A stretch of DNA of 64,000 bases from the NCBI RefSeq assembly GCF_018304965.1, contig NZ_JAGQED010000006.1, positions 124,001-188,000 on the forward strand, read 5' to 3'. Below the pieces are notes generated by a model. That model saw nothing but the letters and a program-made list of their open reading frames with translations. It searched no databases and was not told the origin of the DNA. Of the stretch, positions 34,984 to 45,602 are shown one piece after another. The number at the start of each line of letters is the position of its first letter. The first letter of the stretch is position 1. The translations under genes were made by a program, and so were the position numbers. The stretch comes from Collimonas antrihumi. Its GTDB lineage: Bacteria > Pseudomonadota > Gammaproteobacteria > Burkholderiales > Burkholderiaceae_D.

Positions 34984-36477
34984 ATGTTCCCGACTGAGCA
35001 ATTCACCGATCCCCACGCCGCTGTCGCGCGCGTGCAAGAGATTTATGAGCATCACACCGCGTTATTGCGGGACGCTTTCAAACGCTTTTCGAATGGCGAA
35101 GTAATGCCGGAACGGATACGCGCCTGCTATCCGTTTGTACGCGTTACGACCGAATTCAACACCCGTTCCGATACCCGTCAGTCCTTCGGTTTCGTGTCCG
35201 GCCCTGGTGTCTATGAAACTACGCTGACCCGGCCGTCGCTCTACACAAACTATCTGGTCAGCCAGTTCAAGCTACTGCGCGATAACCACGATGTGCCGTT
35301 GGAAGTCGGTGTCAGCGACATGCCGATTCCGGTGCACTTTGCCTTCCCCGAAGGGATCCATGTCGAAGGTAATCTGGATCCCGATCATTTGCGGACTTTG
35401 CCGGATGTGTTCGACCTGCCGAACCTGGCGACCATGGATGACCGCATCGTCAACGGCACTTATGAGGAAATGCCGGGCGATCCGCATCCGCTGGCTTTGT
35501 TTACAGCGCCGCGTATCGATTATTCGCTGCACAGGCTGAAGCATTACACGGCGACTTCACCGGACCGTTTTCAGCGCTATGTGTTGTTTACCAACTATGC
35601 GTTTTATGTCGATGAGTTTATCCGCATGGGACGCGAGCTGATGCAAGCCACCAGCGATCCGGAGCAGCGCGCTTACCGTCAGCAATACACGGCATTTGTC
35701 GAGCCGGGCGATTTGACGACCTGGAATGCCAACCTCGACGATCTGCCTTCCGATCGCGCACTCACTGGCATCGCGCCGGCGCGCCAGCCGCAAATGCCGG
35801 CCTATCATTTGCAACGCGCCGACGGTTCCGGTATCACGCTGATCAATATCGGCGTCGGCCCGTCGAATGCCAAAACCATTACCGATCACGTTGCGGTATT
35901 GCGCCCGCACGGCTGGATCATGCTGGGCCATTGCGCCGGTTTGTCGACATCGCAGCGGATGGGCGATTACGTACTGGCGCACGCCTATGTGCGCGACGAT
36001 CATGTGCTCGATGACGACTTGCCGCTGTGGGTGCCGGTGCCGGCGCTGGCCGAGGTGCAACTGGCGTTGCAGGATGCGGTGGCTGCCATCACTCAGCTGG
36101 AAGGTTATGAATTGAAGCGCATCATGCGTACCGGTACGGTGGCGTCTATCGACGATCGCAACTGGGAGTTGCGCGATCATCGCAAGCCGCTGTTGCGCTT
36201 TAATCAAAGCCGTGCGATTGCGCTGGATATGGAAAGCGCCACGGTGGCCGCCAACGGTTTCCGTTTCCGGGTTCCATACGGCACGCTGCTGTGCGTGTCG
36301 GACAAACCGTTACATGGTGAAATCAAATTGCCTGGGATGGCCAATCGTTTTTACGAGCAGCGGGTTAACCAGCATTTGAAGATTGGCATCAAGGCGCTGG
36401 AATTGTTGCGCAATCAAGGTGTCGAGCAGCTGCACAGCCGCAAGCTGCGCAGTTTCAGCGAGCCGGCGTTCCGCTGA
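34984..36477 (+). CDS. amn: AMP nucleosidase
   Basis: This enzyme hydrolyses AMP to adenine and ribose 5-phosphate and helps to balance the adenylate pool. The 497-residue protein (E. coli Amn is 484) has the N-terminal AMP nucleosidase domain (EVMPERIRACYPFVRVTTEF) and the C-terminal phosphorylase-like domain with NIGVGPSNAKTITDHVA, MLGHCAGL and the ALDMESATVAANG motif. The ATG at 34984 has GGAG upstream; a GTG at 34939 is also in frame but overlaps the upstream hairpin. Its 3' end overlaps the convergent MFS gene by 23 bp. Confidence 0.94.
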   Translation: MFPTEQFTDPHAAVARVQEIYEHHTALLRDAFKRFSNGEVMPERIRACYPFVRVTTEFNTRSDTRQSFGFVSGPGVYETTLTRPSLYTNYLVSQFKLLRDNHDVPLEVGVSDMPIPVHFAFPEGIHVEGNLDPDHLRTLPDVFDLPNLATMDDRIVNGTYEEMPGDPHPLALFTAPRIDYSLHRLKHYTATSPDRFQRYVLFTNYAFYVDEFIRMGRELMQATSDPEQRAYRQQYTAFVEPGDLTTWNANLDDLPSDRALTGIAPARQPQMPAYHLQRADGSGITLINIGVGPSNAKTITDHVAVLRPHGWIMLGHCAGLSTSQRMGDYVLAHAYVRDDHVLDDDLPLWVPVPALAEVQLALQDAVAAITQLEGYELKRIMRTGTVASIDDRNWELRDHRKPLLRFNQSRAIALDMESATVAANGFRFRVPYGTLLCVSDKPLHGEIKLPGMANRFYEQRVNQHLKIGIKALELLRNQGVEQLHSRKLRSFSEPAFR

Positions 36478-37675
36478 TCGGGACGTTGCCTGCTTGTTTG
36501 CGGCTGTGTCTATACATCGCAGTCAATAACACGGCGCCTGCCAGCAGCGCCAGTGCCGCCACGCTCAGTGACGAGGTGAAACTGCCGCTGCTTCGCACCA
36601 GGCGCGTCGCCAGCGGCGGTCCGATGATTTGTCCGACGCCGTACGCGGCAGTCAGCATCCCCATCAAGCTCCGCGCGTGATCGCCGCGCAGACGGCGGGC
36701 ATCGCGCATTGCGAATAAAGTGATCGCGGTAAACGGCATGCCGAGCAAGATGCTGCCGAGCGCAAAGCCAGTCACGCTGGGCGCGACTATGCCGATCAGG
36801 ATGCCGCATGCTTGCAGCAGATAACAGGCGGCCAGCAACAGCCGGTTATCCCAGTGGGTTGGTAATCTGGTTGCCAGCAAGGCCCCGATCGAGACGCATA
36901 TACCGAACAAGGGCCAGAATAAATCCGGCCAGTTCGAACCAGGCAAGGCCTGCCGTGCGATCACAGGCAGGAAGGTCGCGGTGATGATGTAGCCGAAGCC
37001 GGCCAACGCATACGCCAAGGTCAGGCCACGGGTCTGGCGCGTGACTTGCGCTGGTTCCAGGCCATGTGCCGCCGGTGCCGGTGTGGCTGTTGCAGCAGTC
37101 GATCCCGAGAAGGTCGGCCATACCAGCGCCGTCAGTATCAATGCCAGCAGCCCGTACAACAGCCAGCCGTGTTCGGCCCGCCAATGCTGCGTCACCATCG
37201 CGCTGGTCGCCAGCCCGGTGATGAGAATGCCGATCCCCGGGCCGCAATAAATGATGCCGCCCAGCGCTGACGCCTTCAATTGCGCCAGGCGTTGCAGGCA
37301 CCAGCCGGACCCGAATACAAACACCCCGGCGCTGGCAATACCTGCCAGTGTGCGCAACAGCAGCCACAGCATCGGCGAATGCCATACACCCATTCCCAGC
37401 GTCAGCAGGACGGTTGCAACCAAGCCGATCTTGATGGCGCGGGTGGGGCTGACATGCAGCACCATGCACAGCAGGGCGCCGAGCAGATAGCCGGCATAAT
37501 TGGCGGTCGCCAGCCAGCCACCGGCCGCCAGATCTATCACGCCGTCATGCAGCATCATCGGCAACAGCGGCGTGAAAGCGAAGCGGCCGATGCCCATCGC
37601 GACGGCCAACGCCAGTAATCCGGCCAATGCTACGCGCCAGGCTTCGCGGTCGGGATCGGCTTTCGCTTCATTCAT
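36455..37675 (-). CDS. MFS transporter, YbfB/YjiJ family
   Basis: A membrane protein of about 406 residues with twelve predicted helices. The N-terminal region AMGIGRFAFTPLLPMM is the signature of the YbfB/YjiJ group, whose substrates are mostly unknown. It follows the nitronate monooxygenase gene on the same strand. The ATG at 37675 was taken as start, but a TTG at 37705 that overlaps the upstream stop codon is also possible and would add ten residues and couple translation. Its end overlaps amn tail to tail. Confidence 0.87.
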   Translation of the reverse strand: MNEAKADPDREAWRVALAGLLALAVAMGIGRFAFTPLLPMMLHDGVIDLAAGGWLATANYAGYLLGALLCMVLHVSPTRAIKIGLVATVLLTLGMGVWHSPMLWLLLRTLAGIASAGVFVFGSGWCLQRLAQLKASALGGIIYCGPGIGILITGLATSAMVTQHWRAEHGWLLYGLLALILTALVWPTFSGSTAATATPAPAAHGLEPAQVTRQTRGLTLAYALAGFGYIITATFLPVIARQALPGSNWPDLFWPLFGICVSIGALLATRLPTHWDNRLLLAACYLLQACGILIGIVAPSVTGFALGSILLGMPFTAITLFAMRDARRLRGDHARSLMGMLTAAYGVGQIIGPPLATRLVRSSGSFTSSLSVAALALLAGAVLLTAMYRHSRKQAGNVPISGTPAR

Positions 37676-37701
37676 GGCGGCTGTGCTTTGCTGATTTTTG
37701 C

Positions 37702-38796
37702 TCAAGTCATTTCTCTCTGATGCTGGTGGTTGCCGACAGCTTGCAGCTCCGATGCCAGGGTTGCCACCAGCTGCGCCGCAGGTAGGGGCCGCGTCATCGC
37801 CACGCCTTGACCAGCCCACAACGACATGAATTCCGATCGACCCAGTTTAGCAGCGGTCTGGCGGATTTCCGCGCTCAGCGCATTTTGAATCGGATAAGCC
37901 GGCACCGCGCTTTCGTGCGGCCGCATCTGCTCCATGTACGGATTGACGATGCCGCGTGCGTATCTGCCTGAAAAGCTGCGGGTCAGGCGCGTGCTGTCGT
38001 CTGCGGCGCTAGCCAGCTGTTCCCGCCAGGCCGGCGCTATGCCCGATTCCGGGCTCGCCAGGAAGGCTGTGCCCAGTTGCGCTGCCTGCGCGCCCAGCAG
38101 CATGGCGGCGGCGATACCGCGGCCATCCATGATGCCGCCGGCAGCGATCACCGGTACTTTGACTGCGGCAGCCACTTGTGGAATCAATGTCATCAAGCCG
38201 ATGCAGGATTGTTCGATATCGCCGATAAATGTCGCCCGATGGCCGCCGGCTTCACCGCCTTGGACGCAGATGAAATCGGCGCCTGCTTGTTCCCAGGCTC
38301 GCGCTTCGGCGACATTGGTTGCCGTGCCGATGACCTTGCAACCCTTGCGTTGGAATTGCGCCACCGTTGCGGCATCGAGTATGCCGAAGGTGAAGCTGAC
38401 AACCGGAGGCGCTGCTTCCAGCAAGGCAGCCAATTGATCCTGGAAGGTTTCGCTGAATTTCTGCGGCGTTGTCGCCGGACCGAGACCGAGTGCGGTGCGG
38501 AACGGCAGCAAGCGCGCCTGCGCGGCATCGAGTTCGGCTGTGCTTGGCTGGATCGGCTGCAGGATGAATAGATTGACGTTGAACGGTTGTGAAGTCAGGC
38601 TGCGGATTTTTTCCACGGCTTCGATGATCGCCGCCGGTGGAAGCAGGGCAGCCGCAAACGAACCCAAGCCCCCGGCATTGCTGACAGCAGTCACCAGTTC
38701 AATCGGCGAACCGCCATTCATCGGTCCTTGCACGATCGGATAACGGATGCCGAGCGCTGTCGTGAATGCTGTTGCGCCTTTGTCGATGTCGGACAT
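37702..38796 (-). CDS. Nitronate monooxygenase (2-nitropropane dioxygenase family)
   Basis: A 364-residue FMN enzyme with a TIM barrel that oxidises alkyl nitronates such as propionate 3-nitronate to aldehyde or keto acid and nitrite. Visible motifs are YPIVQGPMNGGS, NVNLFI, the flavin/phosphate region CVQGGEAGGH with the catalytic-site histidine, and PVIAAGGIMDG. The ATG at 38796 follows CAGGAGCATCAGC; a much longer open frame upstream has no family support. It is divergent from a LysR gene that probably regulates it, and it is upstream of an MFS gene in the same direction. Confidence 0.92.
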   Translation of the reverse strand: MSDIDKGATAFTTALGIRYPIVQGPMNGGSPIELVTAVSNAGGLGSFAAALLPPAAIIEAVEKIRSLTSQPFNVNLFILQPIQPSTAELDAAQARLLPFRTALGLGPATTPQKFSETFQDQLAALLEAAPPVVSFTFGILDAATVAQFQRKGCKVIGTATNVAEARAWEQAGADFICVQGGEAGGHRATFIGDIEQSCIGLMTLIPQVAAAVKVPVIAAGGIMDGRGIAAAMLLGAQAAQLGTAFLASPESGIAPAWREQLASAADDSTRLTRSFSGRYARGIVNPYMEQMRPHESAVPAYPIQNALSAEIRQTAAKLGRSEFMSLWAGQGVAMTRPLPAAQLVATLASELQAVGNHQHQREMT

Positions 38797-38884
38797 GCTG
38801 ATGCTCCTGATAATTGTGTGGCGGTTGTGTGGCAGCCATGATCGGATATTCTCTGGCCGTATTACGTATGCTACCTTGACAGAA

Positions 38885-38900
38885 TCATTCTGAAAAATGA
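38885..38900. promoter_or_regulatory. Candidate LysR-type binding site
   Basis: TCATTCTGAAAAATGA (5-bp inverted arms, 6-bp spacer) lies in the 142-bp spacer between the divergent nitronate monooxygenase and lysR genes, 38 bp before lysR. Position and symmetry suit a LysR box. Confidence 0.4.
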
Positions 38901-38938
38901 ATAATAAAAATGTTATACATCTTTGATTGAGATGAATT

Positions 38939-39838
38939 ATGGATTTGTTATCTCTGGAAATTTTCCGTACCGTGGTCCGCGAAGGCGGCATTACCCGTGC
39001 CGCGGAGCAATTGCACCGGGTGCAATCAAGCGTGACGACGCGCATACGCCAGCTTGAAGCCTCGCTAGGCGTGCCGCTGTTTTCACGCGACCACAAGCGC
39101 ATGGTGCTGACACCCGCCGGTGAAACCCTGCTCGGCTACGCCGAACGTCTATTGAATCTGGCCGGCGAAGCACGCGAAGCGGTGCAACCCGCAGTCCCGC
39201 AAGGGCGCCTGCGCATCGGCTCGATGGAAAGCACCGCCGCCAGCCGCTTGCCGATACCGCTGGCCCGTTTCCATCAAGAATGGCCGGCGGTGCAACTTGA
39301 GCTCAGCACCGGCCCCACCCAGCAACTAATCGACCGGGTCCGCGCGTTTACCTTAGACGCCGCTCTGGTAGCCGGCCCGCTGGAAGATCCGCTCTTTGAC
39401 ATGCTACCGCTCTATGCCGAAGAGCTGGTAGTGCTAGCCGCCCGCAGCCACCCGCCGATAAACAGCCCCGACGACATACAAAGCCGCACCCTGATAGCCT
39501 TCGAACACGGCTGCGCCTACCGCCGCCACGCCGAAAACTGGTTAGCATCCGGCAGTGTCCCCGGCCGCCGTCCAGACCGCATCCTCGAACTCGGCTCCTA
39601 CCACGCCATGCTAGCCTGCGTCGCCGCCGGCGCCGGCATAGCCCTGGCCCCCCGATCCGTACTGGAATTGCACAACACCACGGACAGCCTCGCAATCAAC
39701 TCCATCGGCCCCGCCGGCAAAGTCACCACCTACCTGATCCGCCGCCAAGACTACAGCTCCCCAGCCTTCAACGCCCTAAGCCAGATCCTGCAAGCAGAAG
39801 CCCTAAAGCCCAAACAATTAGGGTCAGAGTCAAATTAA
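38939..39838 (+). CDS. LysR-family transcriptional regulator with repeat-derived C-terminus
   Basis: A 299-residue LysR regulator: winged helix at 1-60 (FRTVVREGGITRAAEQLH, SSVTTRIRQLEASLG) and co-inducer domain at about 90-290 (RIGSMESTAASRLP, GAGIALAPRSV). It is divergent from the nitronate monooxygenase gene and probably controls it. The last residues (LGSESN) and the stop codon lie within the first copy of the direct repeat that flanks the RAYT gene. So the end of the gene has been rewritten by that element. This probably leaves the domain fold intact, since only the tail is affected. Confidence 0.9.
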   Translation: MDLLSLEIFRTVVREGGITRAAEQLHRVQSSVTTRIRQLEASLGVPLFSRDHKRMVLTPAGETLLGYAERLLNLAGEAREAVQPAVPQGRLRIGSMESTAASRLPIPLARFHQEWPAVQLELSTGPTQQLIDRVRAFTLDAALVAGPLEDPLFDMLPLYAEELVVLAARSHPPINSPDDIQSRTLIAFEHGCAYRRHAENWLASGSVPGRRPDRILELGSYHAMLACVAAGAGIALAPRSVLELHNTTDSLAINSIGPAGKVTTYLIRRQDYSSPAFNALSQILQAEALKPKQLGSESN

Positions 39839-39880
39839 TCGATGCAATTAAAACAATTGGGGTCAGAGTCGAATTAATCG
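39812..39880. repeat. RAYT-flanking repeats, left pair
   Basis: Two 30-bp direct copies (39812-39841 and 39851-39880, 28 of 30 identical, 39-nt period) with core GGGTCAGAGTC. Inverted versions of this core lie on the right side of the transposase gene. The first copy contains the end of the lysR gene. Confidence 0.9.
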
Positions 39881-39917
39881 GTAAAATAGCAGCTCTATCC
39901 ATCGATCCCTTTTTGCC

Positions 39918-40640
39918 ATGGCCCGCCAGCCCCGACTCGTCATTCCCAATCAGCCGCATCACTTGATCCAGCGTGGCGTCGACCGCCAGGCAATCTTTCG
40001 CGAGACGGAAGACTATGTGAATTTTCTTGGCCGCTTGCGCGATGCCGCCAAGCAATACAAAGTTTCCATCCATGCATATGTACTGATGAGTAATCACATA
40101 CATCTGCTCGCCACGCCTTCCGATACAGAAGGTTTGGCGAAAATGATGCAGTGGGTAGGGCGTTTCTACGTGCCTTATTTCAATCAGAAATATGAGCGGG
40201 TCGGGACTTTGTGGCAAGGACGCTACAGGGCTACGGTGATAGATTCTGAGCGCTATTTCATGTTGTGTAGTTGCTACATCGACCAGAATCCGGTGCGCGG
40301 CGGCATTGTGGCGACGCCTGGCGAATACCCGTGGTCGAGTTATTTGCACCATGTCGGCGTGAAGGCCGATCCTTTGGTTGTGGATCACGCATTGTATTGG
40401 GCGTTGGGCAATACGCCGTTCGATCGTGAGGCAGCTTATAAACAAATGGCAGAGCAAGCACTTACATCCGACCAGGCGCGCCAGCTGATGGATGCTACCA
40501 ACAAGGGTTGGGCGCTGGGCTCGGAAAAATTCAAATCAAATCTCGAGAAGCAGGGCAATCTCAGAGTGCGGCCGGGCAAACGTGGGCGGCCATTCAAGGC
40601 GCAGCCCGAGACCGCAGATCAGCCGCCAGAGCGCAAATAA
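39918..40640 (+). CDS. REP-associated tyrosine transposase (RAYT, Y1/IS200-like)
   Basis: A 240-residue single-strand transposase of the HUH class. It has the metal-binding pair H60-x-H62 (MSNHIHLL) and a tyrosine (Y120 in CYIDQNPVRGG) that fits the nucleophile; the start RQPRLVIPNQPHHLIQRGV is typical of TnpA-REP proteins. Such proteins are domesticated relatives of IS200/IS605 and act on short palindromic repeats around their gene. Here the gene lies between inverted GGGTCAGAGTC repeats. The C-terminus is basic then acidic and looks complete, so the gene may be active. Confidence 0.92.
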   Translation: MARQPRLVIPNQPHHLIQRGVDRQAIFRETEDYVNFLGRLRDAAKQYKVSIHAYVLMSNHIHLLATPSDTEGLAKMMQWVGRFYVPYFNQKYERVGTLWQGRYRATVIDSERYFMLCSCYIDQNPVRGGIVATPGEYPWSSYLHHVGVKADPLVVDHALYWALGNTPFDREAAYKQMAEQALTSDQARQLMDATNKGWALGSEKFKSNLEKQGNLRVRPGKRGRPFKAQPETADQPPERK

Positions 40641-40678
40641 AAAATAATAGGTAAGGCATGAACGGCATCAAATGCACT

Positions 40679-40744
40679 AAATTGACTCTGTCCCTATTTA
40701 ATTTTGGTGCAAAAATTGATCTATTTAATTTGACTCTGACCCCA
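40679..40744. repeat. RAYT-flanking repeats, right pair (inverted)
   Basis: Two copies inverted to the left pair: a degenerate one at about 40679-40700 (GACTCTGTCCC) and a good one at 40725-40744 (core GACTCTGACCC). The better copy ends 74 bp before the chosen gltB start, so it lies next to the gltB promoter region. Confidence 0.85.
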
Positions 40745-40818
40745 TTTATTGTGATTGAAGTCTGGGGCGGTCTGCACTATTCTTAATGTCCTTACTCTCA
40801 AAGTGGTGGAGCAACGTT

Positions 40819-43800
40819 ATGCAAGCGCAAGGTTTATACGATCCGGCTAATGAGCACGATGCCTGCGGCGTCGGTTTTATCGCCCATATCAAAGGCAAGA
40901 AGAGCCACTCGATTATTGAGCAGGGTTTGCTGATCCTGAAGAATCTGGATCATCGGGGTGCGGTCGGTGCGGATAAACTGATGGGCGACGGCGCCGGGAT
41001 TCTGATTCAGGTGCCGGACCAGTTTTATCGCGAAGAAATGGCGAAGCTGGGTGTGACCTTGCCGCCACCGGGTGAGTTTGGCGTCGGTATGGTGTTCTTG
41101 CCTAAAGAGAACGCTTCCCGTATCGCTTGCGAACAGGAAATCGAACGCGCGGTGCTGGCTGAAGGCCAGGTCGTGCTGGGATGGCGCGATGTGCCGGTGG
41201 ATATCGAGATGCCGATGTCGCCGACTGTGCGCGACAAGGAGCCGGTGATCCGCCAGATCTTTATCGGCCGCGGCCCGGATATCATGGTGACCGATGCGCT
41301 CGAGCGTAAGTTATATGTGATCCGTAAATCGTCCGGCCACGCGATCCAGGCACTGAACCTGTTGCATGGCAAGGAATTCTTCGTGCCGTCGATGTCGGCG
41401 CGTACCGTGGTCTACAAGGGCTTGCTGCTGGCGGACCAGGTTGGCGTGTATTACAAGGATCTGCAAGATCCGCGCTGCCTGTCGGCGCTGGCGCTGGTGC
41501 ATCAACGCTTCTCCACCAACACCTTCCCTGAATGGCCGCTGGCTCACCCGTATCGCCTGCTGGCGCATAACGGTGAGATCAACACCGTTAAAGGCAATTT
41601 CAACTGGATGCGTGCACGTGAAGGCGTGATGAAGTCGGCTGTGCTGGGCGACGATCTGAAAAAATTGTTCCCGCTGATCTATGAAGGCCAGTCCGATACC
41701 GCCTGTTTCGATAACGCGCTCGAACTGTTGCTGATGGCTGGTTATCCGATTGCGCAAGCGATGATGATGATGATTCCGGAAGCGTGGGAAAACCACACGA
41801 CCATGGATGACAACCGTCGCGCCTTCTACGAATACCACGCTGCGATGATGGAGCCATGGGATGGCCCTGCAGCGATGGCGTTTACCGATGGCCGTCATAT
41901 CGGCGGCACGCTGGATCGCAACGGTTTGCGTCCGGCGCGTTATATCGTCACCGACGACGACTTCGTGGTGATGGCGTCCGAATCCGGCGTATTGCCGATC
42001 CCGGAATCCAAGATCATCCAGAAATGGCGTCTGCAACCGGGCAAGATGTTCCTGATCGACCTCGACGCTGGCCGCATCATCGATGACAAGGAATTGAAAG
42101 ATACCTTCGCCAACGCCAAACCATACAAGCAATGGATTGAATCGGTGCGGGTCAAGCTGGATGAGCTGAAAGCGGAACCTTTTGAATCGGGTTCGACCAT
42201 TCCGCTGCTGGATCGCCAGCAACTGTTCGGCTACACCCAGGAAGACATCAAGTTCCTGATGTCGCCGATGGCGGCCGCTGCTGAAGAAGCGATCGGCTCG
42301 ATGGGTAACGACTCGCCGCTGGCGGTCATGTCCAGCAAGAACAAGACGCTGTATCACTATTTCAAGCAACTGTTCGCGCAAGTCACCAATCCGCCAATCG
42401 ATCCGATTCGCGAAGCGATGGTGATGTCGCTGGTGTCCTTCATCGGACCGAAGCCGAACGTGCTGGATACAAACAACATCAATCCACCGATGCGCCTGGA
42501 AGTCACGCAGCCGATTCTGAATTACGACGATATCGCCAAATTGCGCAACATCGGCGCGCATACCGGCGGCAAGTTCAAGTCGTATGAACTGAACATCTGC
42601 TATCCGGTTGCCTGGGGCAAGGAAGGCATCGAAGCGCGCCTGGCATCGCTGTGCGCCAAGGCGGTTGATGCTGTCAAATCCGGCCACAACATCCTGATCG
42701 TATCGGACCGTAAGGTCGATGCCGAGCAAGTGGCGATCCCGGCATTGCTGGCTACTTCCGCGATTCACCAGCATCTGGTGAGCAAGGGTCTGCGCACTTC
42801 AACCGGCCTGGTAGTCGAAACCGGTTCGGCGCGCGAGACACATCACTTTGCATTGCTGGCCGGTTACGGCGCCGAAGCCATCCATCCTTACCTGGCGATG
42901 GATACCTTGACCGAACTGGCGCATGGCTTGCCGGGCGCGTTGTCGCCGGAAAAAGCGATCTACAACTTCCAGAAGGCGATCGGCAAGGGCTTGCTGAAAG
43001 TCATGTCGAAGATGGGTATTTCGACCTACATGTCGTATTGCGGCGCGCAGATTTTCGAAGCGATCGGCCTTAACAAGAGCATGACCCAGAAATACTTCAA
43101 GGGCACTTCATCGAATGTCGAAGGCATCGGCGTGTTTGAAGTGGCGGAAGAAGCCTTGCGCCTGCATCGCGCTGCGTTCAGCGACGATCCGGTGCTGGCC
43201 AATGCGCTCGACGCCGGCGGCGAATATGCATTCCGTGTCCGCGGTGAAGAACACATGTGGACACCGGACGCGATTGCCAAGCTGCAGCACTCGACCCGTG
43301 CCAATAATTTCAACAGCTATAAAGAGTACGCGCAGCTGATCAACGATCAGTCCAAGCGTCACATGACCTTGCGCGGTTTGTTTGAGTTCAAGATCGATCC
43401 AAGCAAGGCGATTCCGCTGGATGAAGTTGAACCGGCCAAGGAAATCGTCAAGCGTTTTGCTACCGGTGCGATGTCGCTCGGTTCGATTTCGACTGAGGCG
43501 CATGCCACGCTGGCAGTGGCGATGAACCGCATCGGCGGCAAGTCCAACACCGGCGAAGGCGGCGAGGACGAGAACCGCTATCGCCAGGAATTGAAGGGCA
43601 TCCCGATCAAGCAAGGCGAAACCCTGGCGTCGGTGATCGGTAAAGACCGCATTGAAGTCGATATCCCGCTGCAAGCCGGCGATTCGCTGCGCTCCCGCAT
43701 CAAGCAGGTGGCGTCCGGGCGTTTCGGCGTGACTGCGGAATACCTGATCTCCGCTGACCAGATCCAGATCAAGATGGCACAGGGCGCGAAGCCGGGCGAG

Positions 43801-45507
43801 GGTGGTCAGTTGCCAGGTCACAAGGTGTCCGAGTACATCGCCAAGCTGCGTTTCTCGGTGCCTGGCGTCGGCCTGATTTCGCCGCCGCCGCATCATGATA
43901 TTTATTCGATCGAAGATTTGGCGCAGCTGATTCACGATCTGAAAAACGTCAATCCACGCGCTTCGATCTCGGTCAAGCTGGTGTCCGAAGTCGGTGTCGG
44001 CACCGTGGCTGCCGGTGTGGCAAAAGCCAAGTCGGATCACGTGGTGATCGCAGGCCATGACGGTGGCACCGGCGCTTCGCCTTTGTCGTCGATCAAGCAT
44101 GCCGGTTCCCCTTGGGAATTGGGCCTGGCGGAAACCCAGCAAACGCTGGTACTGAACGGTTTGCGTAACCGCATCCGGGTTCAGGCCGACGGTCAGATGA
44201 AGACTGGCCGCGACGTTGTGATCGGTGCTTTGCTGGGCGCGGACGAGTTCGGTTTTGCTACCGCACCGCTGGTGGTTGAAGGCTGCATCATGATGCGCAA
44301 ATGCCATCTGAATACTTGCCCGGTCGGCGTTGCAACGCAAGATCCTGTGCTGCGCGCCAAGTTCTCCGGCAAACCGGAGCACGTGGTCAACTTCTTCTTC
44401 TTCATTGCCGAAGAAGTGCGCCAGATCATGGCTTCGCTGGGTATCCGCAGTTTCAATGAACTGATCGGCCGTGCTGATTTGCTGGACAAATCGCGGGCGA
44501 TCACCCACTGGAAAGCACAAGGCCTGGATTTCAGCCGTATTTTCTATCAGCCGGCATTGCCTGAAGGCGGCGTGTATTACCACACCGAAGAGCAGGATCA
44601 CGGCCTGGACAAAGCGCTCGATCACAAATTGATCACGCAAGCCAAGGCCGCGCTGGACAAGGGCGAGCGCGTCTCGTTCATCTCGCCGATCAAGAATCTG
44701 AACCGTACCGTCGGTGCCATGCTGTCAGGCGAAGTCGCGAAGAAATACGGTCATGAGGGCCTGCCCGACGACACTATCCATATTCAGTTGCAAGGTACCG
44801 CAGGCCAGTCGGCAGGCGCGTTCCTGGCGCATGGCGTGACACTGGATCTGGTTGGCGAGGGTAATGACTACGTCGGCAAGGGATTGTCCGGCGGCCGCAT
44901 TATCGTGCGTCCGAACACTGAGTTCCGTGGTCGTGCGGTCGACAACATCATCGCTGGCAATACAGTGCTGTACGGTGCGATTGCAGGCGAGGCTTTCCTC
45001 AACGGCGTCGCCGGCGAGCGCTTCGCGGTGCGTAACTCAGGTGCGATTGCGGTGGTTGAAGGCACCGGCGACCATGGTTGCGAATACATGACCGGCGGTA
45101 CAGTGGTGGTGCTGGGCGACACCGGCCGTAACTTTGGCGCCGGCATGTCTGGCGGCATTGCTTATGTCTACGATCCGGACGGCACATTTGCTGCGCAATG
45201 CAACATGGCGATGGTGACGCTGGAATCGGTATTGAGCCAAGGCGAGCAAGAAGCCACGATCGATAAAGCGATCTGGCATAGCACCGTGCGCGGCGGCGAA
45301 GTACAGGCTGACGAAGCGATCTTGAAAGGTTTGATCGAGCGTCACTTCAAGTACACCGGCAGCACGCGCGCTCGCAACTTGCTGGATAACTGGGTTGCTT
45401 CGCGCAGTAAATTTGTCAAGGTGTTCCCGACTGAATACAAGCGGGCACTGAGCGAGTTGAATGCGGCCCGCAACGCCACGCCAGCCAAGGAAAAAGTCGC
45501 CGCGTAA
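40819..45507 (+). CDS. gltB: Glutamate synthase (NADPH) large subunit
   Basis: The large subunit takes the amide of glutamine and makes glutamate from 2-oxoglutarate. The 1562-residue protein has the N-terminal class II glutaminase domain, whose nucleophile becomes C16 (DACGVGF) after a short propeptide is removed; then a central domain, the FMN-binding synthase barrel with the 3Fe-4S cysteines in [15 protein letters not shown], and the C-terminal GXGXG beta-helix. The ATG at 40819 (GGAG upstream) gives the usual N-terminus [15 protein letters not shown]; an ATG at 40786 would add 11 residues. gltD follows after 95 nt. The upstream region is bordered by RAYT repeats. Confidence 0.97.
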   Translation: MQAQGLYDPANEHDACGVGFIAHIKGKKSHSIIEQGLLILKNLDHRGAVGADKLMGDGAGILIQVPDQFYREEMAKLGVTLPPPGEFGVGMVFLPKENASRIACEQEIERAVLAEGQVVLGWRDVPVDIEMPMSPTVRDKEPVIRQIFIGRGPDIMVTDALERKLYVIRKSSGHAIQALNLLHGKEFFVPSMSARTVVYKGLLLADQVGVYYKDLQDPRCLSALALVHQRFSTNTFPEWPLAHPYRLLAHNGEINTVKGNFNWMRAREGVMKSAVLGDDLKKLFPLIYEGQSDTACFDNALELLLMAGYPIAQAMMMMIPEAWENHTTMDDNRRAFYEYHAAMMEPWDGPAAMAFTDGRHIGGTLDRNGLRPARYIVTDDDFVVMASESGVLPIPESKIIQKWRLQPGKMFLIDLDAGRIIDDKELKDTFANAKPYKQWIESVRVKLDELKAEPFESGSTIPLLDRQQLFGYTQEDIKFLMSPMAAAAEEAIGSMGNDSPLAVMSSKNKTLYHYFKQLFAQVTNPPIDPIREAMVMSLVSFIGPKPNVLDTNNINPPMRLEVTQPILNYDDIAKLRNIGAHTGGKFKSYELNICYPVAWGKEGIEARLASLCAKAVDAVKSGHNILIVSDRKVDAEQVAIPALLATSAIHQHLVSKGLRTSTGLVVETGSARETHHFALLAGYGAEAIHPYLAMDTLTELAHGLPGALSPEKAIYNFQKAIGKGLLKVMSKMGISTYMSYCGAQIFEAIGLNKSMTQKYFKGTSSNVEGIGVFEVAEEALRLHRAAFSDDPVLANALDAGGEYAFRVRGEEHMWTPDAIAKLQHSTRANNFNSYKEYAQLINDQSKRHMTLRGLFEFKIDPSKAIPLDEVEPAKEIVKRFATGAMSLGSISTEAHATLAVAMNRIGGKSNTGEGGEDENRYRQELKGIPIKQGETLASVIGKDRIEVDIPLQAGDSLRSRIKQVASGRFGVTAEYLISADQIQIKMAQGAKPGEGGQLPGHKVSEYIAKLRFSVPGVGLISPPPHHDIYSIEDLAQLIHDLKNVNPRASISVKLVSEVGVGTVAAGVAKAKSDHVVIAGHDGGTGASPLSSIKHAGSPWELGLAETQQTLVLNGLRNRIRVQADGQMKTGRDVVIGALLGADEFGFATAPLVVEGCIMMRKCHLNTCPVGVATQDPVLRAKFSGKPEHVVNFFFFIAEEVRQIMASLGIRSFNELIGRADLLDKSRAITHWKAQGLDFSRIFYQPALPEGGVYYHTEEQDHGLDKALDHKLITQAKAALDKGERVSFISPIKNLNRTVGAMLSGEVAKKYGHEGLPDDTIHIQLQGTAGQSAGAFLAHGVTLDLVGEGNDYVGKGLSGGRIIVRPNTEFRGRAVDNIIAGNTVLYGAIAGEAFLNGVAGERFAVRNSGAIAVVEGTGDHGCEYMTGGTVVVLGDTGRNFGAGMSGGIAYVYDPDGTFAAQCNMAMVTLESVLSQGEQEATIDKAIWHSTVRGGEVQADEAILKGLIERHFKYTGSTRARNLLDNWVASRSKFVKVFPTEYKRALSELNAARNATPAKEKVAA

Positions 45508-45602
45508 TCGATGGATTACGTTCAAGCCAAGTAACGATAAGGACCACCGCCGACCTGGAATGCAAGGTCGCGGTGCATCCTGTAGCCAAATGTGAGTGAA
45601 AA

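Noticed and set aside
39918-40640. Complete IS200/IS605 insertion sequence
   Set aside because: No tnpB and no usual IS ends; the protein start and the flanking repeats fit a RAYT instead.
43108-44640. Long open frame of 510 codons on the minus strand inside gltB
   Set aside because: It is the antisense shadow of a highly conserved gene in GC-rich DNA; its translation is low in complexity, rich in His/Arg/Gln and matches no family. The same holds for 41311-42774, 45522-47195, 53686-54855 and 16649-17710.
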